DNA of 64,000 bases from Microbacteriaceae bacterium VKM Ac-2855 (GCA_013204985.1 JABMLG010000008.1:62001-126000); one strand, 5' to 3'. Positions 35,869 to 44,930 are shown, counted from the first letter of the stretch. Program-made: numbers and translations. The notes: generated by a model from the letters alone, not told the origin.

Positions 35869-35911
35869 GACCACGGGGCGGAGCGAGCACGTCTCGCTCC
35901 GCCCCGTGGTC
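35869..35911. repeat. Perfect 19-bp inverted repeat overlapping the MFS gene start
   Basis: Bases 35869-35887 (starting GACCACGGGGCGGAGCGAG) are the exact reverse complement of 35893-35911, with a 5-base loop. It looks like a terminator of the upstream operon, yet its right arm contains the first possible GTG start of the following MFS gene, so the structure could also limit translation of that gene. Confidence 0.85.
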
Positions 35912-37297
35912 GTGCCTCTCAGCGGCCTGCTCGTCGCCCAGTTCGTCGCCGCGCTGAGCGGCACGATCGTCGCCACGTCGGTGCCGACCATCATGCGCTC
36001 GCTGGAGGGGCCCACGAGTCACTCCACCTGGCTCGTCGCGGCCACGATCCTCACGAACACCGCGACGACGCCGATCTGGGGCAAACTCGCCGACCGCGTC
36101 AACCCGAAGACGATCGTGCTGGTCGCGATCGGCTTCTTCCTCGTCGGTTCGGTCGTCGCCGGGTTCACCCAGGACACCTCGCAGCTCATCGCCGCCCGCG
36201 CGACTCAGGGTGCGGGCCTGGGCGGGCTGCTCTCGAGCATCAACGTCGTCGTCGCGTCGCTGGTCGAGCCGCGGCAGCGCGGGAGGGTCAACAGCTGGCT
36301 CACGAGCGCTCAGACCACGGCGACGCTGCTCGGCCCGGTGCTCGGCGGGGTGATCGTGCAGCTGCCGGGCTTCGGCTGGCGCTGGTGCTTCTTCATCGCG
36401 ATCCCCTTCGCGGTGGGCTCGGCGATCACGATCGCGCTCACCCTGCGTCTCGCGAAGCGCCCCGTCGTGGCGCGGCGTCGCGCCGACGTAGCGGGCGCCC
36501 TGCTCATCGGCACGGGCGTTGCCGCCGTGCTCATCTCGATCACTCTGGCCGGCGACCTCGGTCTGCTCGAGGTGCCGGTGCTGGCGACGGCCGGTTACGG
36601 GATCGTCGCGCTCGCGGTCGCGGTGGTGGTCGAGCTGCGCGCGGCCGACCCCGTCGTGCCGCTTCGGCTCCTCGCCCAGCGCACGCCGTTGCTGGTCGTG
36701 ATCGCCTCGTTCTTCGTGGGTACCAGCATCTTCGGCGCGACCGTGTTCGTCGCTCAATTCCTGCAGAACGGGGTGGGGCTGCCGCCCTCGACCTCCGGCC
36801 TGCTGGTGGTTCCGATGGCGATCGGCACCGTTGTCACCGCGGCGGCGATGGGGCGGTTCATGGCCCGAACCGGTCGGGTGCGACCCGTGCTCATCGCGGG
36901 TGTCACCACACTGCTGGCGGGCAATGTCGTCCTGTCGATGATGGCCGCCGCTCCGATCGCGCTGATGCTCGTGGGCACCGTGCTGGTGGCGTCCGGTCTG
37001 GGCGCGCTGACGCAGAACCTCGTACTCACGGCGCAGAACACCGTGGCGTTGCAGCAGGTCGGCGCTGTCAGCTCGACCGTGATGTTCTTCTTCTTCCTCG
37101 GCGGCACGAGCGCGCTCGTCACCCTGGGCGCGCTGCTCTCGGCCCAGGTCGCCCAGATGGAGGCCGGCGGAGCCACGGAATCGGCCGCGTACCTCGCCGC
37201 GGTACCGCACGTCTTCCTGGTCTCGGCGTGCCCCGTCGTACTCGCGCTCGCTGCCGTCATCGCCCTTCCACGTACGCTGCTGCGGACCAGCCTGTAG
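35906..37297 (+). CDS. MFS transporter of the 14-helix DHA2 drug-exporter type
   Basis: At least 463 residues with about 14 hydrophobic segments. LLVAQFVAALSGTIVATSVPTIM is the first helix with the DHA2 pattern, and GKLADRVNPKTIVLVAIG and ATQGAGLGGLLSSINVVV follow. The first canonical start is GTG 35906, but similarity to DHA2 proteins begins a few residues earlier; an in-frame ATC at 35840 with GAAAGG seven bases upstream is an alternative non-canonical start. It may export product or substrate of the upstream monooxygenase, an inference from position. Confidence 0.82.
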   Translation: MVVPLSGLLVAQFVAALSGTIVATSVPTIMRSLEGPTSHSTWLVAATILTNTATTPIWGKLADRVNPKTIVLVAIGFFLVGSVVAGFTQDTSQLIAARATQGAGLGGLLSSINVVVASLVEPRQRGRVNSWLTSAQTTATLLGPVLGGVIVQLPGFGWRWCFFIAIPFAVGSAITIALTLRLAKRPVVARRRADVAGALLIGTGVAAVLISITLAGDLGLLEVPVLATAGYGIVALAVAVVVELRAADPVVPLRLLAQRTPLLVVIASFFVGTSIFGATVFVAQFLQNGVGLPPSTSGLLVVPMAIGTVVTAAAMGRFMARTGRVRPVLIAGVTTLLAGNVVLSMMAAAPIALMLVGTVLVASGLGALTQNLVLTAQNTVALQQVGAVSSTVMFFFFLGGTSALVTLGALLSAQVAQMEAGGATESAAYLAAVPHVFLVSACPVVLALAAVIALPRTLLRTSL

Positions 37298-37318
37298 GGG
37301 GTCGGCATCCGGCCGGAG

Positions 37319-37378
37319 CCCGGGTCGTCGAGACGCGTCCGATTCGTGCCCGTTCGGGGCGGTTCGCGCCCACCCGCG
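37319..37378. repeat. Palindromic intergenic element (REP-like), copy near 37.3 kb
   Basis: The sequence starts CCCGGGTCGTCGAGACGCG, has a central GTCCGATTCG, and closes with GGCGGTTCGCGCCCACCCGCG-like right arm, the same design as the element split by the IS at 24.3 kb. It lies between convergent MFS and APC permease genes. A short CCCGCG-CCGA-CGCGGG hairpin overlaps its right end and could terminate both transcripts. Confidence 0.55.
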
Positions 37379-37389
37379 CCGACGCGGGC

Positions 37390-39375
37390 TCAGCTCACGT
37401 GCACGTCGGGCCGGTGGCTGCGGTCCGCCTCGGCGCGGCGCAGCACCTCCCGGGTGACGGGGGCGACCTCGCCCACGCCGGTGATGAGGTAGCGGAACAT
37501 GTTCGAGATCGGGTTGCCCTCGGTCCACTCGAAGTAGATCTCGGGGATCACCCCGGTCTGATCGCGGATCTCGAGCAGCACGGTCGCGATCGTGTTCGGC
37601 ACGTTGCCGCTGTTGACCTTCAAGACCCGGAAGCCATGGCAGACCACGCCACGCACCTCGAGGTCCTCCTCGAAGTTCGACGAGTCCGCCGGATGCACCT
37701 CGAGGAAGATGACCGGCGAGCGGGCGGGGATGTTGCTGTCGCGACGCTCCTCGCTGAGCTTCGTGCGGTACTCCTCCTCGGTGCCGTTGTCGGGCTCGTT
37801 GGAGATGATCCGGATCACGCCGTAGTCCTCCGCATCCGCCTCGACGTAGGCGAGCGCCTGCGGGTCGAAGGTGACGGAGGTGGCGCGCAGCTGGAACGAG
37901 CGCTGCACCCGCGAGATCAGCGAGACGACGATGATGCCCACGATGAAGACGGCCGCGATGCGCACACCGTCGGGGCGCTCGATCACGTTCACGATCGTCG
38001 TGTAGACGAAGACGACGGCGATGGTCGCGAAGCCGATGGAGCGCTTCTTCTGCTTCTTGTGCAGTGCAGAGAGGAACACGGCGACGGATGCCGACGTGAT
38101 CAGTACGAGCACGCCGGTCGCGTAGGCGCCGCCCTGCGCGTCCACGTTCGCGTCGAACAGGATGGTGATCAGGAACGCGATCGCGGTGAACACCAGCACC
38201 AGCGGGCGCACGGCGGCGGCCCATTGCGGGGCCATGCCGTAGCGGGGCAGGTAGCGGGGCACGATGTTGAGCAGACCCGCCATGGCGGAGGCGCCGGCGA
38301 ACCACAGGATGCAGATGGTCGACACGTCGTACACGGTGCCGAAGGCGTCGCCGAGGTACTCGTGCGCGAGGTAGGCGAGCGCGCGTCCGTTCGCCTCGCC
38401 GCCGGCTTGGAACTTCTCCTGAGGGATCAGCAGCGTGGTCACGATGCTGGACGTGATCAGGAACGACGACATGATGATCGCCGCCGTGAGCAGCAGCCGC
38501 TTCGCCCCGCGAATGCGCCCCGCCGGATTCGCGGGTGTGTCGCCCGCGGCTCCCGAGATCTGCGGCATCACCGCAACGCCCGTCTCGAAACCCGACAGGC
38601 CGAGCGCGAGTTTCGGGAAGACGATCAGCGCGATGCCGACCATCACCAGCGGATTCCCGTGCTGCGTCGTCAGCGCCGACCACCAGTCGGTGATCACGAC
38701 GGGGTTCTCGGCCACGTGCCCGATCGACACCGCGATGACGACGACGTTCAGCGTCAGGAACACCCCCACGAGGATCACGGCGATGTTGATGGCCTCCTTG
38801 AAGCCCTTCAGGAACACGATCCCGAGGAGGGCGACCAGGCCGAGGGTGAGCGGCACCTGCGCGCCGTCGAACCACGCCGGGGCGAACGGATTCTCGACCG
38901 CGTGCGCCGTCGCATCCGCCGCTGAGAGGGTGATCGTGATCATGAAGTCCGTCGCCGCGAAGCCCAGCAGCACCAGGACGAAAAGCTTGCCGCCCCACCA
39001 GGGCAGCAGCCGCTCGAGCATCGCGATCGAGCCCTCGCCGCGGAAGCTCTCGCGCGCGACGCGGCGGTACACGGGCAGGGCACCGAACAGGGTCAGCAGC
39101 ACCAGCACGATCGTCGCCATCGGCGAGAGGAGCCCGGCCGCGACGGCCGCGATCGCCGGCTGGTAACCGAGGGTCGAGAAGTAGTCGACGCCGGTCAGGC
39201 ACATCACGCGCCACCACGAGTGCGTCTTCTCGACCGAACTCGCATGGGGACCCTGATGCGCGCCCGATCGGTCCTGCAGGCCGTTCAGCAGCCAGGCCCG
39301 GAAGCCTCGCCGAGGGACGCGCTCGAGAGGGGAGGGTTCGAGGGCGTCAGCGTCACGCACGGCGGAAGTAGTCAC
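37390..39375 (-). CDS. APC-superfamily permease with long cytoplasmic C-terminal domain
   Basis: A 661-residue protein. Twelve or so helices begin near residue 60 with [20 protein letters not shown], and continue with [20 protein letters not shown]; the last ~170 residues, from about [10 protein letters not shown], form a soluble domain with no motif I can name. The overall layout (APC core plus cytosolic domain) recalls KimA-type potassium importers as well as amino-acid permeases, so the substrate is uncertain. The upstream region 39376-39544 has no gene. Confidence 0.82.
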   Translation of the reverse strand: MTTSAVRDADALEPSPLERVPRRGFRAWLLNGLQDRSGAHQGPHASSVEKTHSWWRVMCLTGVDYFSTLGYQPAIAAVAAGLLSPMATIVLVLLTLFGALPVYRRVARESFRGEGSIAMLERLLPWWGGKLFVLVLLGFAATDFMITITLSAADATAHAVENPFAPAWFDGAQVPLTLGLVALLGIVFLKGFKEAINIAVILVGVFLTLNVVVIAVSIGHVAENPVVITDWWSALTTQHGNPLVMVGIALIVFPKLALGLSGFETGVAVMPQISGAAGDTPANPAGRIRGAKRLLLTAAIIMSSFLITSSIVTTLLIPQEKFQAGGEANGRALAYLAHEYLGDAFGTVYDVSTICILWFAGASAMAGLLNIVPRYLPRYGMAPQWAAAVRPLVLVFTAIAFLITILFDANVDAQGGAYATGVLVLITSASVAVFLSALHKKQKKRSIGFATIAVVFVYTTIVNVIERPDGVRIAAVFIVGIIVVSLISRVQRSFQLRATSVTFDPQALAYVEADAEDYGVIRIISNEPDNGTEEEYRTKLSEERRDSNIPARSPVIFLEVHPADSSNFEEDLEVRGVVCHGFRVLKVNSGNVPNTIATVLLEIRDQTGVIPEIYFEWTEGNPISNMFRYLITGVGEVAPVTREVLRRAEADRSHRPDVHVS

Positions 39376-39544
39376 TCCCCGTTTCTACACGCCCGAAACG
39401 ACCGCGGCGGGCCGTTCCGAGCAATAGGCCGTTAGGGATCCGTAAGGATTGCGCAGATCGGCGTTCGCGTTCTGCGAGGACCACGATCGCGGCGTGCTGG
39501 AGAGCCGATGATGGCTGGATGACCGCACACGGCAGACTTCCGTC

Positions 39545-39748
39545 ATGAGTATCGAACAGTGGTGGCCGCGGCTGCAGCCGTCGACGCAGGAATGGCTGAT
39601 CGCGAACAACGGCGACGTCCTCCCGGCGACGATCCTCGATGAGATCGGGCGGGTGCAGGCCGAGGCGCGCACGTCGCCGTCGCTGTCGGATGCGGAGATC
39701 GATTGGATCGAGGCGACGGCTAACGGCGAGCATCCCCGTATCGAGTAG
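39545..39748 (+). CDS. Small hypothetical protein, helical
   Basis: A 67-residue acidic, tryptophan-containing protein: MSIEQWWPRLQPSTQEWLIA, then GDVLPATILDEIGRVQAEAR and a short AEIDWIEATANGE end. It resembles small actinobacterial proteins of unknown function that follow a W-rich, helix-only pattern. No clear Shine-Dalgarno sequence, but codon use fits the window. Confidence 0.65.
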   Translation: MSIEQWWPRLQPSTQEWLIANNGDVLPATILDEIGRVQAEARTSPSLSDAEIDWIEATANGEHPRIE

Positions 39749-39808
39749 ACCGGCGCGATCGAACGGGCGAAGCGCGCATCCGACCGCATCGGGCACGTCC
39801 CCACAGCG

Positions 39809-40222
39809 TCAGGCGGAGGGAACGGCTCGTACCCGGTTGTTCCGAGCGTTGTGCTCGAGCTCCACCAGGCCGAGGTGCTCCAGAAGCGGCGGGAGGTAGA
39901 CGCCGAGCCGGCCGCGGTACCCCTTGCGCAGGCCGTACCATCCGCCGACCGGGTTGGTCTCGTCGCGGCCCCACGCCTCGACGGATCCGGCCGGTGCCGC
40001 CTTGTTCTCATCCGCGCCGCCCAGAGCGACCCAGTCGCCCTGTTCGCCGAGCCAGGCGTGCAGATCGGCCACGGCGCGCAGCTGATAGCTGAGCTTCGTG
40101 GAGCCGACCTGACAGACGAGCACGTCGCCGTCCCGGTGCATCGTGTAGGGGGATGTTCCCGGCGCGGTGACCAGGGCGATGGGCGCATCCGCGCCGCCGA
40201 TCAGTGCTGCGTAATCGATCAT
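39809..40222 (-). CDS. Hypothetical protein, ~137 residues
   Basis: The product starts MIDYAALIGGADAPIALVTA and contains VLVCQVGSTKLSYQLRAVAD and GWYGLRKGYRGRLGVYLPPL near the end. It looks like a compact alpha/beta domain conserved in actinobacteria, but I cannot name the family. It lies 83 bp after the flavoprotein gene on the same strand, with a CTGGGC repeat between. Confidence 0.65.
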   Translation of the reverse strand: MIDYAALIGGADAPIALVTAPGTSPYTMHRDGDVLVCQVGSTKLSYQLRAVADLHAWLGEQGDWVALGGADENKAAPAGSVEAWGRDETNPVGGWYGLRKGYRGRLGVYLPPLLEHLGLVELEHNARNNRVRAVPSA

Positions 40223-40280
40223 GCGCGGAGCGTACTCCGCCCCGGGGACCAGCGGTGGGGCCTGCGGAACCGCGACGAGC

Positions 40281-40304
40281 CTGGGCCTGGGCCTGGGCCT
40301 GGGC
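40281..40304. repeat. Hexanucleotide tandem repeat (CTGGGC)4
   Basis: Four copies of CTGGGC occur immediately before the stop codon of the flavoprotein gene (minus strand) and after the following gene's start region. Such repeats vary by slippage. It is non-coding for both neighbours. Confidence 0.85.
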
Positions 40305-40305
40305 C

Positions 40306-41718
40306 CTACTCGAGGCTCGAGGACGTCTCCGGCGTTCCGGCGAGAGCGCGGGCGGCAATTCCGATGATCACCGAGTAGGTGGGGTAGGCGAAGCGCACGT
40401 TCGCGAGGGTCGACACGTCGATCCCGGCGGCCATCGCCGTAGTGACGGATTGGATGACCTCGACCGCGTTCTCGCCGACGGCGTGCGCGCCGAGGATCAG
40501 TTCGCGTCGCCGGTCGGCGATGAGCTTCAGGAAGCCGGTCTCGCGATCGTCGATGACGGCACGATCCATCTGCGCGTAGGGGATGGTCGCGACGACGCAT
40601 CCCGGATCCCGGTCCCGCGCCTGTTCCTCGGTGAAGCCGACTCCGGCGTAGTCGGGGTCGGTGAACCCGCCGGCCGGCAGCAGGTGGTGGGGAGTGCGAC
40701 GGTTCGCGCCGAGAACGGCGTTCTCGGCCGCCGCTTCGCCCTCGAACTGCGCGGCCTGAACGAGCATGTCACGCCCGTTCGCGTCTCCGACGGCGAAGAT
40801 GTGCGGCACGATCGTGCGGAAGTACTGGTCGGCCGGGATCGCGGAGCGGACGGTCTCGATGCCCGCCCGCTCGAGGCCGATGTCGTCCACATCGGCCGGC
40901 CATCCCGTCGCCATGATCACCGCGTCGAATTCGCCCTCCGCGGCCTCGCCGCCGTTTCGCCAGCGCAGCGCGATCGCGCCGTCCGGCGTGCGGATGAGGG
41001 ACTCGACCGTGTCGATCCCGGTGCGGACCGAGACGCCCTGCTGCGCGAAGGACGCGGCGACCGCCGAGGAGATCGACGCGTCGGAGGTGGTCAGGATGCG
41101 CGGGGCGACGTCGAGCAGGGTCACCTCCGACCCGAAGGCGTTGAAGATCGTCACGAGCTGAGCGCCGGTGTTGCCGCCGCCGATCACCGCGACGCGACGA
41201 GGGAGCTCGGTCAGCGTCAGCACATCCTCCGGGACGGTCGCGAGTTCCGCACCCGGCACGGGAAGGCGCCGCGAATGGCCGCCGACGCAGATGATGATGG
41301 ACGTCGCGCGGACCCGCCTGCCGCTGCCGAGCACGAGCGTGTCGTCGCTCTCGAACCGAGCGCGACCCTCCTGGATGAGCACCACGCCGGCGGCCGAGAA
41401 GCGCTCGGCCTCGCGCTTGATGGACCGGACGCGGTCCACCCGCTCCCGAACCCGAGCGACGGTCTTCGGCCAATCGATCTGCGGAGCATCGACCGCGATC
41501 CCGTACGCGTCGGCCGTGCGGGTCTCGCGGATCATCCGCGCCGTCTTGGCGAGGACCCGGGTCGGCACGCATCCGGTGTTGACGCAAGTGCCGCCGACAC
41601 GGCCGGCCTCGAGGACGACCACCTTCGCCCCGAGCTCTGCCGCGCGCAACGCGGCGGCTGTTCCGGCGGGCCCGGCCCCGATGACGGCGACGTCGTACTG
41701 CTGCAGGTCCATGGTCAT
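40306..41718 (-). CDS. FAD-dependent pyridine-nucleotide disulfide oxidoreductase, mercuric-reductase-like
   Basis: A 470-residue class I flavin disulfide reductase. It begins YDVAVIGAGPAGTAAALRAA, has the redox pair in GGTCVNTGCVP near residue 45, an NAD-binding GGGNTGAQLV, and a dimerisation domain ending AYPTYSVIIGIAAR. The family includes dihydrolipoyl dehydrogenases, mercuric reductases and related enzymes. No MerR/MerT or lipoyl genes are adjacent, and no CC mercury-binding C-terminus is present, so the substrate is unknown. The start at 41718 (MTMDLQQYD) precedes the FAD motif directly. Confidence 0.9.
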   Translation of the reverse strand: MTMDLQQYDVAVIGAGPAGTAAALRAAELGAKVVVLEAGRVGGTCVNTGCVPTRVLAKTARMIRETRTADAYGIAVDAPQIDWPKTVARVRERVDRVRSIKREAERFSAAGVVLIQEGRARFESDDTLVLGSGRRVRATSIIICVGGHSRRLPVPGAELATVPEDVLTLTELPRRVAVIGGGNTGAQLVTIFNAFGSEVTLLDVAPRILTTSDASISSAVAASFAQQGVSVRTGIDTVESLIRTPDGAIALRWRNGGEAAEGEFDAVIMATGWPADVDDIGLERAGIETVRSAIPADQYFRTIVPHIFAVGDANGRDMLVQAAQFEGEAAAENAVLGANRRTPHHLLPAGGFTDPDYAGVGFTEEQARDRDPGCVVATIPYAQMDRAVIDDRETGFLKLIADRRRELILGAHAVGENAVEVIQSVTTAMAAGIDVSTLANVRFAYPTYSVIIGIAARALAGTPETSSSLE

Positions 41719-41750
41719 GTTTACCGCGTCTTCCTGACGATACGGCGAAG

Positions 41751-41915
41751 CCCGGGTGGTCACGTTCCGTCCGGTTCCGGGGTTTTCCGGCCGGGATGCG
41801 ACCACCCGGGTCGCGTGTCGTCGCCGTCCGGCGTCTTCCGTGCGGGACGGGGAGCCCCGGTGGTCACGTCCCGTCCGTTCCCGGTGTTTTTCGGGGCGGG
41901 ATGTGACCACCCGGG
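41751..41915. repeat. Two tandem palindromic intergenic elements (REP-like)
   Basis: Unit 1 (41751-41810) runs from CCCGGGTGGTCACGTTCCG to a matching GACCACCCGGG; unit 2 (41855-41915) runs from CCCCGGTGGTCACGTCCCG to GTGACCACCCGGG. Each forms a stem of about 22 bp with few mismatches. They share the arm sequence with the elements at 24316 and 37319. No protein-coding frame is supported in 41719-41974. Confidence 0.65.
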
Positions 41916-41974
41916 TCACGTCCCGTCGAGTCCGACGTCACATCCGGGCGGACGCGCCACGCGGGCAGCTGCGC

Positions 41975-42208
41975 TCAGGGTACGACGCGGTGGAGCGCCC
42001 GGAGCGCGTCGTCGAACGTGGCGTAGGTGCCGATCCGGAGTTCGTCGTCGTCGTGTGCGGAGTAACTGGAGTCGTCGTCGGCGGAGACGAAGCCGATGAG
42101 GCGTTGGTGGTCGGCGGTGACGACGATCCAGCTCGATTCGCTCGTCGGCACGGCCACGTGCGGAGCGGGTGGCTGCGCGTGCGTCGAGGTTCTGTCGGAG
42201 TGGCTCAC
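41975..42208 (-). CDS. Small hypothetical acidic protein
   Basis: A 77-residue protein with GTG start and GAAAGAA upstream. The core VPTSESSWIVVTADHQRLIG followed by FVSADDDSSYSAHDDDELRI and a final TYATFDDALRALHRVV looks like a small beta-rich domain. No family recognised. Confidence 0.6.
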   Translation of the reverse strand: MSHSDRTSTHAQPPAPHVAVPTSESSWIVVTADHQRLIGFVSADDDSSYSAHDDDELRIGTYATFDDALRALHRVVP

Positions 42209-42291
42209 GGTGGTTCTTTCGGTGGCAGGGGCGGATGATCGTGCGTCGGTCAGGTCAGCGCATCGCGCTGGAGGGCCCAAGGGGTCACGAA

Positions 42292-42331
42292 GGGGCGGTG
42301 TGGATCACGACGGGGCGGTGTGGATCACGAC
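42292..42331. repeat. Exact 20-bp tandem duplication
   Basis: GGGGCGGTGTGGATCACGAC occurs twice in direct succession at 42292-42311 and 42312-42331. It lies in the 265-bp region between two minus-strand genes. A short minus-strand frame (GSGAHITVPRKRQVVIHTAP, no supported start) crosses it and may be a gene remnant. Confidence 0.8.
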
Positions 42332-42473
42332 CTGGCGCTTGCGCGGAACGGTGATGTGGGCTCCGCTCCCCGCCGCGGCGGAGAGCATCCGGCCCCAGGA
42401 TGCGCGGTGGATGAGGTGGCGATCGCGCAGAGGCGACGCGGAGGTCGTGCGCGGGGGTCGCCGATCGTCGCGA

Positions 42474-43283
42474 TCAGAGTCGTGCGTAACGCGCGCGGAC
42501 GAAGGTGTAGAGGCCGTACGCGATCAGTCCGGCACCCACCGCGCAGAGAATGACGATTCCGAAAGGCAGAGTGGCCAGCGCCTTGAGTGCTCCGTCCAAA
42601 CCGGTCGCGCTCCCGGGGTCGACCGTGACCGCAGCGACCACGAACAGGATGCCCGCTACGACGATCGCGATCCCCTTCGCGATGTATCCGACGACGCCGG
42701 CCGCGATGACGACGCGACCGTTTGTTCCCGTCGGAACATCGAGGTCCTCGACGAACTTGCGCGAGCCGCCCTTGTAGATGAAGTAGCCCCCGATGGCGGC
42801 CGCGATGACGCCGACGGCCGCGAGGAGGATCGGACCACCCGGTAGGGCGAGGATGTTGGCGCTGGCCTGCTGCGTCGAGTCGCTCGAGCTCGAGGACTGC
42901 CCGCGCGCGAAGGACAGTGCGGTCACTCCGAGCGCGATGTAGGCGACGGCTTTACCCGCCGGGATGAGGCTGCGCACCCACCGCTTGTCGGAGTGGGATC
43001 CGATACCGAGCACGGCCTGCACGACCAGCCAGAGACCGAGAGCGAACAGACCGACGACCACGACCCACAGGAGGATCACGCCGCCGGGGAACTTCGCGAT
43101 CTCGGCCAACGCGCCCGACTGGTCCGACTGCCCCTGCCCGTTGACGGCGACCCGGATCGCGAGCACGACCAGCATGACGTGCACCAGCGCGCTCGCGGCG
43201 AAGCCGATTCGTGCGAGCACTCGGATGATCGGGTTGTCGCCGACGCTGTTCGCCGCGCGTCGGGTCTGCGTTCGCGTGTTCAT
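42474..43283 (-). CDS. DUF1206 family membrane protein
   Basis: A 269-residue protein with six membrane helices in three similar pairs, each with an IARIGFAASALVHVMLVVLA-like segment; this threefold repetition is characteristic of DUF1206. Function unknown. It is followed at 24 bp by the PAP2 phosphatase gene region upstream on the same strand. Confidence 0.88.
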   Translation of the reverse strand: MNTRTQTRRAANSVGDNPIIRVLARIGFAASALVHVMLVVLAIRVAVNGQGQSDQSGALAEIAKFPGGVILLWVVVVGLFALGLWLVVQAVLGIGSHSDKRWVRSLIPAGKAVAYIALGVTALSFARGQSSSSSDSTQQASANILALPGGPILLAAVGVIAAAIGGYFIYKGGSRKFVEDLDVPTGTNGRVVIAAGVVGYIAKGIAIVVAGILFVVAAVTVDPGSATGLDGALKALATLPFGIVILCAVGAGLIAYGLYTFVRARYARL

Positions 43284-43307
43284 TTGATTGCTCCTCTGAG
43301 TGTGGGA

Positions 43308-44084
43308 TCAGGTGCCGTCGTGCTGCAGTTGGGAGTATCGGCCCCGCACGCTCTCGCCGGGGACTCGAACGGTACGGTGCACATCGATCACGATCACGGC
43401 GCCGACGATGACCAGCGACAGGGCCACGGATGCGGTGGTGTCGCTGACCCAGTGGTAACCCAGGTACAAGCGACTGACGATCTGTGCGGCGATGATCACG
43501 ATCGCCACGGTGAAGGCGAGGGTCGTGAACCAGCTGCGCTGCAGGCGACTGGCCAGCAGATACGCCGTGATGAGCAGGAAATCCGCGGTACCGAGGACGT
43601 GACCCGATGGAAAGGAGAACGAGCGGTCGGCGCCGAACAGCATCTCCGCCACCGGCGGCCGCGGGTGCTGCACGATCGGCGCGAGCACCAACGCGATGAC
43701 GACTCCGGTGACCATGCCGGCGGCGAGCAGCAGTGGCCGCCAGAGATGCCGTGCTGCGACGATCCAACCGATCAGCACCACCAGGATCACCAGCGGAAGT
43801 GCGACGGGCCCGAACACGACGGCGAGCACGATCATTAATGACGTGACGTTCGGGTCCACCCGTGCGTCGAACCACCGCTCTACCGGAGCATCCAGGTCGT
43901 GGAACCCGGAGTCCGTCAGCACCCCGCCGAGGATCACGGCGAAACCGACCGCGCCGACCAGCATCAGGATGCCGGCCGTCGTGAACAGATGGCGCCGTGC
44001 GTCGGCGGAGAGATACCTCTCCTCCACGACGAAGCGGTCGTGCCAGCGAGCCAGTCGCTCGCGACCAGAACCCGACGATGTCAT
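43308..44084 (-). CDS. PAP2 family phosphatase, membrane-bound
   Basis: A 258-residue protein with about six helices. The PAP2 signature parts are HPRPP near 155, SFPSGH near 175 and SRLYLGYHWVSD near 225, supplying the catalytic histidines and binding arginines. The first lysine of the usual KX6RP motif is not visible (an alanine aligns), which may weaken activity. Members remove phosphate from lipids such as undecaprenyl diphosphate. It precedes the DUF1206 gene on the same strand by 24 bp. Confidence 0.85.
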   Translation of the reverse strand: MTSSGSGRERLARWHDRFVVEERYLSADARRHLFTTAGILMLVGAVGFAVILGGVLTDSGFHDLDAPVERWFDARVDPNVTSLMIVLAVVFGPVALPLVILVVLIGWIVAARHLWRPLLLAAGMVTGVVIALVLAPIVQHPRPPVAEMLFGADRSFSFPSGHVLGTADFLLITAYLLASRLQRSWFTTLAFTVAIVIIAAQIVSRLYLGYHWVSDTTASVALSLVIVGAVIVIDVHRTVRVPGESVRGRYSQLQHDGT

Positions 44085-44107
44085 CGTGTCACGACCTCGT
44101 GTGCGGC

Positions 44108-44383
44108 TCAGCGGCGGCTGCGGCGTCCGGAGAAACGCGTGTAGACGAAAAGGACGATGATCGCTCCGATGATGGAGCCGATGATCCCGGCGGGCTGGAA
44201 GAAACCGTCCATCGGGTCGCGCTGGAAGAGCAGGAAGGCGAGGAAGCCGCCGACGAAGGATCCGACGATGCCGAGCACGATCGTCATCAGGATGCTGATG
44301 TTCTGCTTGCCGGGCACGACCAGGCGTGCGACGGCGCCGGCGATGAGTCCGATGACGATGAGGCTGATGACGAGACCGATCAC
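44108..44383 (-). CDS. GlsB/YeaQ/YmgE family stress membrane protein
   Basis: A 91-residue protein of three membrane helices: IGLVISLIVIGLIAGAVARL, the loop VPGKQNISILMTIVLGIVGS and GIIGSIIGAIIVLFVYTRF with a basic tail RRSRR. This is the transglycosylase-associated/GlsB family linked to stress responses, mechanism unknown. I chose GTG 44383 with GAAAGGA upstream. The gene is just upstream of the PAP2 gene, so the three membrane genes may be co-transcribed. Confidence 0.85.
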   Translation of the reverse strand: MIGLVISLIVIGLIAGAVARLVVPGKQNISILMTIVLGIVGSFVGGFLAFLLFQRDPMDGFFQPAGIIGSIIGAIIVLFVYTRFSGRRSRR

Positions 44384-44558
44384 GGTGACATCCTTTCTTT
44401 CGGGCACCTGGGGAGCACGGCGCGAGACAGCTCAACGAGCGCGGAGCCGAAAAACCACTCAATCACCATTGAGGTATTCGGGTGAGGGCCTTGTCAGGAC
44501 GTCGTCGAACCCGCTACGGCGGCGCCGTGGAGGACTGCGATTCGTGTCGGGTGCTCGA

Positions 44559-44930
44559 TCAGGAGGCCGCGGTGAGGGTCCGGCTCGAGAAGTCGCGGAC
44601 ACGGAAGTCGAGTTCGGCGACGGCCGCGTCGAAAGCGTCCTCGGTACCCGACTTCGCCGGGTCCGGGACCGACCAGTGCAGGTCGTCGATGCCGGCGAGT
44701 TCTTCGTGGGCTCGATCGCAGACGGCGACGACGAAGTCGTCCGGGCGCACGACCGCGTCGATGCTGAGCGGTCGCGCCGCTGGAATCGTGATTCCGCGGC
44801 GGGCCGCGGCGCGGACGGCTGCCGCGTTCACGGTGTCGGCGGGTTGGGTGCCCGCGGATGCCACCGGGATGTCCATCCGCTCGTGCCAGACGGCCGCGGC
44901 GATCTGCTCGCCGTATAGGGATGCAGCCGT
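44559..44930 (-). pseudogene. Remnant of a low-molecular-weight phosphatase / ArsC-like protein
   Basis: The readable part begins with GEQIAAAVWHERMDIPVASA then GTQPADTVN, SIDAVVRPDDFVVAVCD and DLHWSVPDPAKSGTEDAF before the stop. This is the C-terminal two thirds of the phosphotyrosine phosphatase/arsenate reductase fold. The N-terminal phosphate loop CxxxxxRS, needed for catalysis, is absent: the frame upstream is unrelated and overlaps the polyphosphate kinase start. It is therefore a decayed gene. Confidence 0.7.

Noticed and set aside
35786-39217. 1143-codon minus-strand frame crossing the MFS and APC genes
   Set aside because: The composition is arginine/glycine/aspartate-rich nonsense in a frame offset from the true APC permease.
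42311-42475. Minus-strand frame ending GSGAHITVPRKRQVVIHTAP
   Set aside because: It has protein-like residues at the end but no supported start and crosses a tandem duplication; kept only as a possible remnant note.
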